A stretch of DNA of 41,791 nt, from positions 1-41,791 of IMG/VR virus record IMGVR_UViG_3300048927_000491. One strand, written 5' to 3'. Numbering within the stretch: position 1 is the first letter of the stretch; each line of letters opens with the position of its first letter. The DNA comes from a virus. The position numbers and the translations under genes are program-made. The notes under the pieces were generated by a model. That model did no database searches and was not told where the DNA came from. It saw only the letters and a list, made by a program, of their open reading frames with translations. Of this stretch, positions 7,023 to 15,057 are shown piece after piece.

Positions 7023-7067
7023 ATAGACATGTCTATTCCTCGCGCAATAGACATTTCAAGCTATGAT
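7023..7067. promoter_or_regulatory. CI/Cro operator and divergent promoter region
   Basis: ATAGACATGTCTAT at 7023-7036 is a perfect 14-bp palindrome. The half-site ATAGACAT recurs at 7047-7054. On the minus strand TTGAAA (7059-7054) is followed by 17-18 bp and an ATAGAC-like -10 inside the palindrome, a likely early promoter. On the plus strand TATGAT (7062-7067) is a candidate -10 for the repressor. Both would be blocked by proteins on these sites. Confidence 0.65.
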
Positions 7068-7097
7068 CCTATTCCAACGGTTATAGGGTCGAGTCCA

Positions 7098-7760
7098 ATG
7101 GGGATGGGCGACCGCATTCGTGATCGGCTTGAGGCACTTACCATGTCTCAGGCGGAGCTTGCCCGTCGTGTCGGGATATCACAGCCAAGCGTAAATCATC
7201 TGATCAAGCGCGGTGCTGCCGGCTCCTCTCACCTCCACAAGATTGCGCGCGCTCTCCAGACCACCCCTGCCTATCTGACCGGTGAGACAGACGATCCGAG
7301 TGAAGGTGCTCTTCCTGCGCCTACGCCCCAGCTGATCGCCGAGCAGCTCGGGATGACGCTTATCCCCGAGATCGACCTGCACTTCGCCCTCGGCGGAGGT
7401 AGCTTCGTCGAAGGGCCGGTGACCACGACGATGGTGCCTTACCGCACCGACTGGCTGAATCGGATCACGCGCGGCCTGCCGGCAGACATTTTCCTGACTC
7501 AGGGCGACGGCGATTCGATGATCCCGACGATCCTCGATGGCGACGATGTGATCGTGAACCGCGCGGAGCGCACCATTACGAGGCAGGATAAAATCTGGGC
7601 GGTCGGCTACGGCGACTTCGTAGCGATCAAGCGCGTCCGCCGCCTTGCCAACGGCACATACCAGCTGATGAGCGACAATCCCGTCGTCACGCCGATCGAG
7701 GCCGTCGAGGACGAACTGCGCGTAATCGGCCGCGTCGTCTGGATCGGGCGGCGCATGTAA
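7098..7760 (+). CDS. CI-like repressor, HTH plus S24 LexA-type domain
   Basis: A 220-residue prophage repressor. The N-terminal helix-turn-helix (MSQAELARRVGISQPSVNHLIKRG) precedes an S24 peptidase-like domain, with the catalytic serine in GDGDSMIPT and the lysine in FVAIKRV. Both residues are kept, so RecA-stimulated autocleavage is possible; a clear Ala-Gly cleavage site is not obvious (ALGGG is the nearest). Starting at 7098 keeps the operator outside the gene. An in-frame ATG at 7029 would put the palindrome within the coding region, and one at 7104 is also possible. It opens a rightward operon with the HIRAN gene (TAATG overlap). Confidence 0.92.
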   Translation: MGMGDRIRDRLEALTMSQAELARRVGISQPSVNHLIKRGAAGSSHLHKIARALQTTPAYLTGETDDPSEGALPAPTPQLIAEQLGMTLIPEIDLHFALGGGSFVEGPVTTTMVPYRTDWLNRITRGLPADIFLTQGDGDSMIPTILDGDDVIVNRAERTITRQDKIWAVGYGDFVAIKRVRRLANGTYQLMSDNPVVTPIEAVEDELRVIGRVVWIGRRM

Positions 7761-8179
7761 TGCCGCCGGCGGCGATGTCTCTCGCGGTGGTAGGCGCCAA
7801 GCACAAGAATGCCGACGGTTCCGATCGCGAGCTGGAGATCGAGGCGTGCGCGCCCGGCGAGCCGGTCGAGTTGGTGCCCGAGCCGGAAAACGAGCACGAT
7901 CCGCATGCCATCGCGGTCTTCTCCGAGCGTGGCGTACAGCTGGGCTACATTTCGGCAGAGCGGGCACCCCGCATCGGGAGCTTCATGGCCGAGCACGACA
8001 TTATCGCGGTGTTCCAGCGCCCGTCCGAGTTCGGTGCCTGGATACGCGCGTCTTTCGATGGCGAGCCGCCGGTGCTGACGCCCGCGATGCTGATCGCAAA
8101 GGACGAGGAGCCGCCAAGCTGGGGCGAGCAGCACGGCGAGCCCGACTTCTATCCGGATGAGATTTGGCCTGACGATTGA
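7760..8179 (+). CDS. HIRAN-domain protein
   Basis: A 139-residue protein whose residues 8-80 form a HIRAN domain: AVVGAKH, ELVPEPENEHDPHAIAVF and GVQLGYIS. HIRAN domains bind 3' ends of single-stranded DNA in HLTF/Rad5-type remodellers. Here the domain stands alone with an acidic C-terminal tail. The start overlaps the repressor's stop, so it should be expressed in the lysogen. A role in sensing damaged DNA or foreign ends is possible but inferred. Confidence 0.85.
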   Translation: MPPAAMSLAVVGAKHKNADGSDRELEIEACAPGEPVELVPEPENEHDPHAIAVFSERGVQLGYISAERAPRIGSFMAEHDIIAVFQRPSEFGAWIRASFDGEPPVLTPAMLIAKDEEPPSWGEQHGEPDFYPDEIWPDD

Positions 8180-8186
8180 CTATGAG

Positions 8187-8918
8187 ATGGGGGGTAAATT
8201 GGGGACGAATTTGAAGGCTGGCGAGCGCGCATGTCCGCGCTGCAAAGAGACCATCAAAGCGGATGCTACAATTTGCAAGCACTGCAAAACTGAATTCTCG
8301 GCCGCAGAGATCGAAGCTGCCAAGGCCGAACAGCGCAAAGCTACAAAGTACGGGGCAATCGGTTGCCTTGGGTTAGTATTCTTGTTGGGGTTGTGCACTT
8401 ACGCTGTCAGCGACAAGACGCCTTCCCCCGCGAAATCTGGCAATCAGGCCGCATCCGATAAGCCCGGGCCGACCGCGAAGGCGGACGCTATTACATTCTA
8501 CCGCAGCGTCATGGCAGCGATCAGTCCGTGTGATGCCGCCGGGCAGACGGTTGCAACTGCCGGGAAGGCCGGCGATCTGGTCGGGATTTATCGTGCTGCA
8601 AGTGCAATGGAGTCGGCCTGTCTCTCAGTTCCCGGAGACATCCGCGCGATCGATGTGCCCGAAAGCGTCGGAGCAGAAGCACGCACGAAGCTGACCCAAA
8701 CTCGGGAAGTCTGCGAAAACGCTTATGTGCAGCGTTGGTCCGCAGCCGGGAAGATGAAGGAGGTTCTTGACGAGAATGGCGCCATCGGCCGGCAGGCCGA
8801 GCTGAAGGACACAATGGAGTTAGTACAAGCCGGAACTCTCGCTTGCGCGACAGGACTCGTTGGGCAGGTCATGAGTTTGGGTGCGACGCAAGCCGATCTT
8901 GCAGGAAAGGGCAAATAG
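8187..8918 (+). CDS. Zinc-ribbon membrane protein
   Basis: About 243 residues. The N-terminal zinc ribbon (CPRCKETIKADATICKHCKTEF) is followed by one membrane helix (YGAIGCLGLVFLLGLCTYAV). A Pro/Lys linker and a roughly 150-residue outer domain with scattered cysteines (SPCDAAGQ, ESACLSV, REVCENAY, TLACATG) come next, probably periplasmic. The start is uncertain: ATG 8187 is used, while 8157 would overlap the HIRAN gene and TTG 8199 has a GGGGG upstream. It looks less GC-rich than structural genes, like the following PhyR gene. Function unknown. Confidence 0.65.
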   Translation: MGGKLGTNLKAGERACPRCKETIKADATICKHCKTEFSAAEIEAAKAEQRKATKYGAIGCLGLVFLLGLCTYAVSDKTPSPAKSGNQAASDKPGPTAKADAITFYRSVMAAISPCDAAGQTVATAGKAGDLVGIYRAASAMESACLSVPGDIRAIDVPESVGAEARTKLTQTREVCENAYVQRWSAAGKMKEVLDENGAIGRQAELKDTMELVQAGTLACATGLVGQVMSLGATQADLAGKGK

Positions 8919-8942
8919 CTGTGCCTAATGCGGGGTACTCCG

Positions 8943-10625
8943 ATGTCCGTAGCTGACCAGATATCATTACAGCTGCCATATCTCCGGAGGTTTGCTCGAA
9001 CTCTGCGGGGGACGCAATCAGCGGGCGACGCGTTGGTTCGAGCATTGCTAGAAACCGCGCTTGCCGACCAGATCTTGCGCGCAGAAATAGCTGAAGATCG
9101 AGCCTTATTGTATAAAAATCTGCTGCGCAAAGATATCGAGATGCCAGCTAATCTTGATGTCGCACCTGGGGATAATAGCTTAGATCGAAGCCGGATCGCT
9201 CTGTTGCTCACAACAGTTGAGGAGTTTAGCGGGGAAGAGGCAGCGTTAATTCTTGGTGTCGATGAAGAGGAGGTTGAGCGGTTAGTCGCACGGAGCATTG
9301 CCGAGATCGAAAATAGATCGCGAACAAGTGTTTTGATTATCGAAGATGAGCCGCTTATTTCTATGCAGCTTGATGGCATTGTTTCCGAACTTGGCCATAA
9401 AGTTATCGGAATTGCTGCCACACGTGACCAAGCAGTTTCGATGGCATCAAATGAGCTGCCAGGGCTTGTCATTGCTGACATCGCGTTAGCGGACGGCAGC
9501 TCGGGGATCGATGCGGTCAAAGATATCCTAAGCGTAGGCAACGTACCAATTATATTCGTGACCGCTTATCCCGAACGATTACTAACCGAAGAACGTCCGG
9601 AACCTACCTACCTTGTCACCAAGCCTTTCCAAGAGTTCACAGTCCGGAACGCAATATCCCAAGCATTATTTGCTCGTACTCTCTCGGCTGAGGAACATGA
9701 CCGAGAAAGCGAGATTTCTGATAAAGATAATGACGATTATACATCGCTGGAAGCTGCTCGCAGCTCGCGCTCTGCGATCGCGATACGGGAGCTTGCGAGC
9801 GCTAATCTGCGTGCTGCTCCAGGACCTCTCGATGCTGATGTTGTCGGCGGACGCTTAACGCTATCCCAATCTGAGCAAGGAAGAGCGACAACTTCACTGG
9901 CCAATTTGGAGGTGTTGAGGGAGCTACATGCCGAGACAGCTGATCAACTCCTATCGGATACACTTTCTAATAGTGCGCCACCGGGCGTAAGAAGACGAGT
10001 TGCGACGATACGCCGGGCGTTGACACATCCATTTAGCGATGCGTCAGGAACCTCAATAGGTGTGCAGGCCATCGGCCTAAGGAAGGTTGTCGAGGCATCA
10101 CGGGAAATGCTGCTCGAAGAGCAAATCGGAGATTTGTTCATATTTGCAGATGACCTGCATGATCTGGCTTGGAGATTTCCGAGTTTTCAAGATTTCAGGG
10201 CAGGTGCCGAAGAAGTCTCTACCCTCACAGATGAAGGTAGAAGCGCGTTAATTCAGGCGTCTAAGGTTATCGAAGAAGCGCCGGATACATCGGTTGACCC
10301 CGCGATTAAGCAAGAACTTTCCGCAATCAGGGAGGATGCTGAAGAGCAGAGAGACAGCTTGGCGGATTTAGCGTTAATACGTTCACTGGGTAATATCTGG
10401 CGCAGCATAGGACGCGTAATACAAGCGCGGGTCGATGGCGTTAAATCGCAGGCAATTAAAACGTTTGATGAAGATCTCGGAAAGACCCTTGGTCAAATTC
10501 CATCTTATCTTCTTAAAGGCGGGGCACTATTGACCGCCGCTCATTACGTCCCTGGAGAACTGGGAGTTGCAATAGCGGTAGCAGGTGCTTGGACGGCGCT
10601 TACCAAAAAGGATAAAGATGACTGA
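8943..10625 (+). CDS. phyR: PhyR-like anti-anti-sigma response regulator with long C-terminal extension
   Basis: A 560-residue protein. Residues 1-125 form the sigma-like domain of PhyR (LQLPYLRRFARTLRGTQSAG; LLLTTVEEFSGEEAALILGV). Residues 128-245 form the receiver (VLIIEDEPLISMQL; LVIADIALADGSSGIDAV; VTAYPERLLT; LVTKPF), with acid pocket, phospho-acceptor Asp (about 179), Thr and Lys all kept. PhyR normally ends near 265-270; here about 300 residues follow, helical, unrecognised, with a hydrophobic segment near the end (YLLKGGALLTAAHYVPGELGVAIAVAGAW). Phosphorylated PhyR sequesters NepR and frees the general-stress sigma factor EcfG. The start at 8943 matches the family N-terminus. The gene ends 6 bp from the converging D gene. 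Cargo of the lysogeny operon. Confidence 0.88.
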   Translation: MSVADQISLQLPYLRRFARTLRGTQSAGDALVRALLETALADQILRAEIAEDRALLYKNLLRKDIEMPANLDVAPGDNSLDRSRIALLLTTVEEFSGEEAALILGVDEEEVERLVARSIAEIENRSRTSVLIIEDEPLISMQLDGIVSELGHKVIGIAATRDQAVSMASNELPGLVIADIALADGSSGIDAVKDILSVGNVPIIFVTAYPERLLTEERPEPTYLVTKPFQEFTVRNAISQALFARTLSAEEHDRESEISDKDNDDYTSLEAARSSRSAIAIRELASANLRAAPGPLDADVVGGRLTLSQSEQGRATTSLANLEVLRELHAETADQLLSDTLSNSAPPGVRRRVATIRRALTHPFSDASGTSIGVQAIGLRKVVEASREMLLEEQIGDLFIFADDLHDLAWRFPSFQDFRAGAEEVSTLTDEGRSALIQASKVIEEAPDTSVDPAIKQELSAIREDAEEQRDSLADLALIRSLGNIWRSIGRVIQARVDGVKSQAIKTFDEDLGKTLGQIPSYLLKGGALLTAAHYVPGELGVAIAVAGAWTALTKKDKDD

Positions 10626-10631
10626 AGGGGA

Positions 10632-11645
10632 TCATGTATGCCCGAGTTCCATTTTTATCTCTGTGCTGAACCCCCCGGCTTTATCTAGCCGGTGGGTCAC
10701 TTCCGACACTAACCAAGTGGTTGCGTCAATCACGTCCTTAAAACCGATCACCTTCGCGCGCGCCTCGGGGATGAGATCAGCGCGGCCGAGTGCCAGCTTC
10801 ATGTCGAAGGTGGCGGGTGCCCGCTTGAGCCGATCACGCTCCGCGGTGGCGGCGCGCTCAGCTGAGGCTTTGTCCTGGTGGACCTTGCGCAGCCTCTTCG
10901 CGCCGGCCGCGTTGCCGACTGTCACCGTCTGCTTCTTCGCCGCCTTCTTGTCGTGCCAGGTGGCGGTGACGCCCTCCTGACCATCGCGCTTCTGACGCTG
11001 CCAATTGTGGCCGTCGCCATCTCGGCGACGGATCGTCAGGCTCGGCATCGGCTCGCCGGTGCTGGTCTGGCCCGCACCCTTTGGCGCGAACACCAGGTGC
11101 TTGTCCTTGATGGTGGCGACGGCGTCGTTTTCGCGTCCCAGGCGGCGTAGGAAGGCGATGTCGCTTTCCCGGCTCTGGCTGATCGTTGGCAGGGGGATCG
11201 AGGCCTTGGCGGGCGCGATGCGAGCCGTGAGGCCATTGCGGCCGGCGACTTCGTTCAAGACGGCGCCGAGTGTGGTATTCTTCCAGCTTTGCGATCGGCG
11301 GTTGCGGATCTCGCTGGTGAAGTCGGCTGCGCGAGCGCGGATGGTGATCTGATCGGGCGGGCCGCTGTGCGAGACATCGTCGACCTTGAAGCTGCCCTTG
11401 TCGATCAGGCCCACGGTGACATCGCGGCCCTGCAGCCAGCCCAGTTGAACATGCAGCACCGCGCCCTCGCGCGGGATGGCGACGATGCCCTTGCTGTCGT
11501 CGAGCACGATATCCAGCTGGTCGGCTTCGTCGCCGCGCTTCTCCGAGATCGAGAGTGAGATCAGGAGCGGGCGGAGGCGGTCGGTCAAGTCTTGGCCATC
11601 AAGGGTGACGCGCCAGTTGGGGACGTTGCTGATCGCCTCGCTCAT
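10632..11645 (-). CDS. D: Tail protein gpD (baseplate hub)
   Basis: A 337-residue homologue of P2 gpD, the trimeric hub that sits between tail tube and spike. Family features include NWRVTLDGQDLTDRLRPLLISLSI, ADQLDIVLDD, VQLGW, SFKVDDVSHSGPPDQITIRARAADF and the late GVTATWHD segment. P2 gpD is about 387 residues, so this is slightly short. It is the last gene of the V-to-D operon and is coupled to U (ATGA overlap). Confidence 0.93.
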   Translation of the reverse strand: MSEAISNVPNWRVTLDGQDLTDRLRPLLISLSISEKRGDEADQLDIVLDDSKGIVAIPREGAVLHVQLGWLQGRDVTVGLIDKGSFKVDDVSHSGPPDQITIRARAADFTSEIRNRRSQSWKNTTLGAVLNEVAGRNGLTARIAPAKASIPLPTISQSRESDIAFLRRLGRENDAVATIKDKHLVFAPKGAGQTSTGEPMPSLTIRRRDGDGHNWQRQKRDGQEGVTATWHDKKAAKKQTVTVGNAAGAKRLRKVHQDKASAERAATAERDRLKRAPATFDMKLALGRADLIPEARAKVIGFKDVIDATTWLVSEVTHRLDKAGGFSTEIKMELGHT

Positions 11646-12055
11646 GCGGAGGCCTGCGGGGTATTGGCGGCGGCGGTGTCGTCCACGCGCAGCAGATCTA
11701 GGCCGAAGTCGATCCGCCGCGGCGTTCCGTCCGCCATGAGGTAGGCGTGGCGTTCGTCCAGCGCGGTGATGACGAAGTTGCCGTAGACCGTACCCGAACC
11801 ATCGACCAGTGGCAGCGCCTCGCCGGCCTCGCCGAGGGCGCGCAGATCGTCGATCGAGACGCGGCCATCGGTCAGCTCTGTGTAGACCGCGCCCGAGAGG
11901 CTGATAGTCTCGTCGCCCGGGCCGACGAACTGCGTGGCATCGCGGGCGCCGACGCGGGCGGAGCGGGCATACTGCCAGTCGGTCTTGCGCTGCAGCTCAT
12001 CGAACGGGAGCGTGCCGATCTCGAAGAGGAACATGCCGAGAGCCATCAGGTGCAT
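11642..12055 (-). CDS. U: Tail protein gpU (tail terminator-type)
   Basis: A 137-residue homologue of P2 gpU: MALGMFLFEIGTLPFDELQRKTDWQYA, then FVGPGDETISLSGAVYTEL and an IDFGLDL ending are hallmarks. gpU contributes to tail completion at the head-proximal end. The order T-U-D is conserved. The M1 and M4 starts are both in frame; the first lies 2 bp from the T stop. Confidence 0.93.
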   Translation of the reverse strand: MHLMALGMFLFEIGTLPFDELQRKTDWQYARSARVGARDATQFVGPGDETISLSGAVYTELTDGRVSIDDLRALGEAGEALPLVDGSGTVYGNFVITALDERHAYLMADGTPRRIDFGLDLLRVDDTAAANTPQASA

Positions 12056-12057
12056 GG

Positions 12058-14559
12058 TCAGTAATCCCGATCAGCGAACTCGCGCCCGCGCTTCTCCCGC
12101 TCGTGCTGCTCGATCGCCTTCCTCACCAGATCTGCGATATCCTGCGGCTGAGCTGCCGCGCCTGCATTGATGGTGATGTTGTACGTCGCGCCGCCGGCGC
12201 CTCGGGCAGCTGCGCTCGACGTGGCCGAAGGTGACGCGGCCGAGGCCGGCGCCGAGACTGCCATCGCGCCTGCCCCCGCGCCGATCGCGAGGGCGCGGGT
12301 CATTTGCCCCGACAGGTCAGTGATGCGCGAGATCGGCCCCGAGGTATTCGCCGCAAGACCCTGATCGAGGCCGGCCATTACGTGGCCACCAATTTCCGCG
12401 AACACACGGGACGGAGAGTGAATGTCGAGCAGCTTGCGCACTCCATCGGGCAGCATGTTGCCGATGCGAGTGACGACGCCCCGGAGCTTCGGGAACATAG
12501 ACATCAAGCCGTTGACCAGTCCCTTGATGGTGTTGATGCCCAGCTGGAAAAGCAGCCGAGGCAGCAGCATCAATCCATTCCAGAAAATCCACTTCATTGC
12601 GGTCCATAGCGCCCCGACAATCGTCGGTAGGGCGCCTATGACTGCTTTGATCGCAACCCAAAGCGCCCCGATCAGGAGGCCGCCCAATTCGAGATTGAGC
12701 TTAATCAGCCCCCAAATGCCTTCGTCGAACGCGGCCTTGATCCTGTTCCAGATGCTCGTAAAAAAGCCGACGACGGCGCCCCAATTGTCGTAGATAAGGT
12801 AGGCCGCAGCGGCGACGGCTGCGATGGCCGCGACGATGAGCAGAAGAGGGCCGAGCGCGATGCCGAGAGGCGCAGCCGCCGCTGTCAGCGCCGCGAAAGC
12901 AAGCGCCATGCCGCCCAGGAGGATCAGCAGCGCCGACCCGGCCGCGAGGAAGATCATGATCCCCTTGGCGAGCATCGGATGTTCGTGCGCCCACCCACGC
13001 ATCGCGCCGGCCGCTTCCCTCACGTAGCCGGACACCGCGACAACCGTGGGCAGCAGGAATTGCCCCATCGTGATATTCAGGGCGGACAGTCCGTTCGTGG
13101 CGAGACCGGTGGCGCCTTCGGTGGTCGCCGTGGCCGCCAGATACTCCTTCTGCATCGAGCCGGCGTATTGGCTGCTGTCGCCGACCAGGGCGAAGTTCTT
13201 CTTGAGCTGATCGAGGCTGGTCAGCATCGGCGCGATGGCGGCCACGCTCTCGGACCCGAAGAGATCGGTCAGCACGCCCGCCTGCGCCTCTTTGGGCAGG
13301 GCCTTGAGCCGCTCCATAACCGTGAGGATCGCGCCGCCGGCGTCCTTCTGCATGTCCTTCGACATCTGCACGGCATCTAGGCCAAGCTTTTCGAACGCCT
13401 GGCTCTGGCTCTTCGTCGCGGCTTCGCCCTTCGTCAGAGCGAGCATCATGTTCTTGATGCCAGTGGCGCCGATCTCGGATTCCACGCCAACGCTGGACAG
13501 CACCTGCGCCATGGACGCGATCTCGGACGCGGCGAGACCACCCACCTTGCCGAGCGGACCGATACGCGTGACCATCTCCGAGACGCCGGCGACATTGCCG
13601 CCATAGGCATTGGTGAGCGCGTTGACCTGGTCGGCAAGTGCGACGACGTCGTTCTGGCCGAGGCCGAAAGCCGTGCGCCACTTGGCCATCATCTCGCCGG
13701 CGTCTTCGGCGCTCGTATCGAACGCAACGCCCATCTTCGCCGCGTCCTCGGCGAACCGGAGCAGCTCCTGCCGGGGCACGTTGGCGCGGCCGGCGGCAGC
13801 GACGATCTGGGCGATACCCTCGGCCGCCATGGGCACGCGGGCGCTGATGTCCAGGATATCGTCGGACATCTTCTGGAAGGCTTCGGGCGTGTCGAAGTTC
13901 ACCACCTTGCGCACGTCTGCCATGGCGGACTCGAGCGTCATGGCCTGCTTGGTGGCGAGCGCGATCGGCGCGCCGGCGGCGGTTCCCGCGGCGATCATCC
14001 CGAGGCCGGCGTTGCTAGCCTTGCCGCTGATGTCTGATAGCTTCTGCGAGTTTGCGTTCGCGCGATTGACCTTCTCGAGGTGCGCAGTCTGCTGGCGCAG
14101 CGCCTGGTTGGCGTGGCCTACTCGCTCGGCGAGCCGATCCTCGTGACGGGCGAGATCGGCAACGTCGATGCCGGCGGCGGAGAGCTTAGCGGAGAGCTGC
14201 TGGAGATCGGCGCCCTCTGCGTCGAGCTTGGCACCGAGCATGGCCGCCTGCCGTTCCGCACGCTCGAACTCGGTGCGAAGCTTCTTTGTCGGCTTTTCGG
14301 TCGCCGCGAGATCGGCCCGCAGCTTGGCGAGCTGTGCCTGTTGCTGCTCGTAGGCGCGGGTGTCGGCGGCGAAGCGGGATTCCTTCGCCTTGTAGTTACC
14401 AACCTGTTTCTGCAGCGCGTTGAGGTGCTTCAGCTCCTCACCCGTCTTGGCCAGATCCTTGCGCGCGGCGGAAGACGCGCCCGTGATCGACTTCAAGGGT
14501 GCGGTCAGCTTGTCGAGGCCCTGCAGGATGACCTGCAGGCGAAGGTTCTTGTCCGCCAT
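12058..14559 (-). CDS. T: Tail tape measure protein gpT
   Basis: An 833-residue protein, close to P2 gpT (about 815). N-terminal coiled coil (ARKDLAKTGEELKHLNALQKQVGNYKAKESRFAADTRAYEQQ) leads to the TP901-type tape-measure domain (MADVRKVVNF; ISARVPMAAEGIAQIVAAAGRANV; GNVAGVSEMVTRIGPLG). A strongly hydrophobic zone follows (IMIFLAAGSALLILLGGMALAFAAL). It sets tail length and is ejected with the DNA. The C-terminus is Ala/Gly-rich, then basic. Start ATG overlaps the E' stop. Confidence 0.95.
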   Translation of the reverse strand: MADKNLRLQVILQGLDKLTAPLKSITGASSAARKDLAKTGEELKHLNALQKQVGNYKAKESRFAADTRAYEQQQAQLAKLRADLAATEKPTKKLRTEFERAERQAAMLGAKLDAEGADLQQLSAKLSAAGIDVADLARHEDRLAERVGHANQALRQQTAHLEKVNRANANSQKLSDISGKASNAGLGMIAAGTAAGAPIALATKQAMTLESAMADVRKVVNFDTPEAFQKMSDDILDISARVPMAAEGIAQIVAAAGRANVPRQELLRFAEDAAKMGVAFDTSAEDAGEMMAKWRTAFGLGQNDVVALADQVNALTNAYGGNVAGVSEMVTRIGPLGKVGGLAASEIASMAQVLSSVGVESEIGATGIKNMMLALTKGEAATKSQSQAFEKLGLDAVQMSKDMQKDAGGAILTVMERLKALPKEAQAGVLTDLFGSESVAAIAPMLTSLDQLKKNFALVGDSSQYAGSMQKEYLAATATTEGATGLATNGLSALNITMGQFLLPTVVAVSGYVREAAGAMRGWAHEHPMLAKGIMIFLAAGSALLILLGGMALAFAALTAAAAPLGIALGPLLLIVAAIAAVAAAAYLIYDNWGAVVGFFTSIWNRIKAAFDEGIWGLIKLNLELGGLLIGALWVAIKAVIGALPTIVGALWTAMKWIFWNGLMLLPRLLFQLGINTIKGLVNGLMSMFPKLRGVVTRIGNMLPDGVRKLLDIHSPSRVFAEIGGHVMAGLDQGLAANTSGPISRITDLSGQMTRALAIGAGAGAMAVSAPASAASPSATSSAAARGAGGATYNITINAGAAAQPQDIADLVRKAIEQHEREKRGREFADRDY

Positions 14560-14690
14560 CAGCGCTTGCCTTTCTTCTCAGGTGGCTGCGAGCGGCGCGC
14601 CGCCTGTGCGCGCCAGCCCATGAGTTCGGAGACGTCCATCTCGTCCATCGCGGCGGGCTGCCAGTGGAAGACCACCGCCAGATCCGCCAT
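14559..14690 (-). CDS. E': GpE' segment, -1 frame extension of tail chaperone E
   Basis: A 43-codon frame reading MADLAVVFHWQPAAMDEMDVSELMGWRAQ, the conserved GpE' family core. It lies one base back (-1) relative to E and is open upstream to the slippery site at 14738, so it is probably translated as the tail of an E-E' fusion of about 147 residues (P2's fusion is 142). Independent initiation at 14690 cannot be excluded. The stop overlaps the T start. Confidence 0.85.
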   Translation of the reverse strand: MADLAVVFHWQPAAMDEMDVSELMGWRAQAARRSQPPEKKGKR

Positions 14691-14698
14691 CGCGTCGT

Positions 14699-15001
14699 CT
14701 ACGACGCGAGGACAGCCGTGCGCTGCGACTTCTGCAGCAAAAAACTTCCGATCTCCGCGCCGCAGGCGAGCAGGTCGGCCGGATCGAGGTTCTCGGCTTC
14801 GGCCTGGGTGATGGTCGGCATGGTAATGCGCGGCAGCACTTTGATGAGAGCGTCTGTCTTCAACTGGCCGAGGTCGACCAAGTTGAGGCTGCGCAACTCG
14901 CCCGCTTTGGGCTTGCGGATCTTGAGCTGTTCGATCTTCTGCTCGCCGCGCTCGATCGGCGTGTCGAGGTCCACGGTGCGGAACTCTGCGGGGGCGCTCA
15001 T
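14699..15001 (-). CDS. E: Tail assembly chaperone gpE
   Basis: A 100-residue P2 gpE homologue (ERGEQKIEQLKIRKPKAGELRSLNLVDL). P2 gpE and its frameshifted form act on the tape measure during tail assembly and are not in the finished virion. The last codons contain AGT TTT TTG, the shift site. GGAG lies upstream of the ATG. The 56 bp before it hold a small GC hairpin. Confidence 0.92.
   Translation of the reverse strand: MSAPAEFRTVDLDTPIERGEQKIEQLKIRKPKAGELRSLNLVDLGQLKTDALIKVLPRITMPTITQAEAENLDPADLLACGAEIGSFLLQKSQRTAVLAS
14738..14744 (-). promoter_or_regulatory. Programmed -1 ribosomal frameshift site T TTT TTG
   Basis: On the minus strand, in the E frame, codons read AG[T TTT TTG], a canonical X XXY YYZ heptamer and the same as that used in P2 gene E. 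After a -1 slip, translation continues GCT GCA GAA with no stop for 16 codons until the E' start codon, and on through E'. Confidence 0.88.
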
Positions 15002-15057
15002 CGTGATGGTCTCCGAGTGTCAGGAAGGTGGTGAGCCGGCGCGAAGCCGGACCCGGA

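Noticed and set aside
7029-7097. Longer CI start at 7029
   Set aside because: It would place the operator palindrome within coding sequence, and the extra 23 residues have no family similarity; 7098 or 7104 is preferred.
8943-10625. PhyR homologue as a chromosomal host gene outside the phage
   Set aside because: It lies well inside the att repeats, between the repressor operon and tail gene D, with 6 bp to D.
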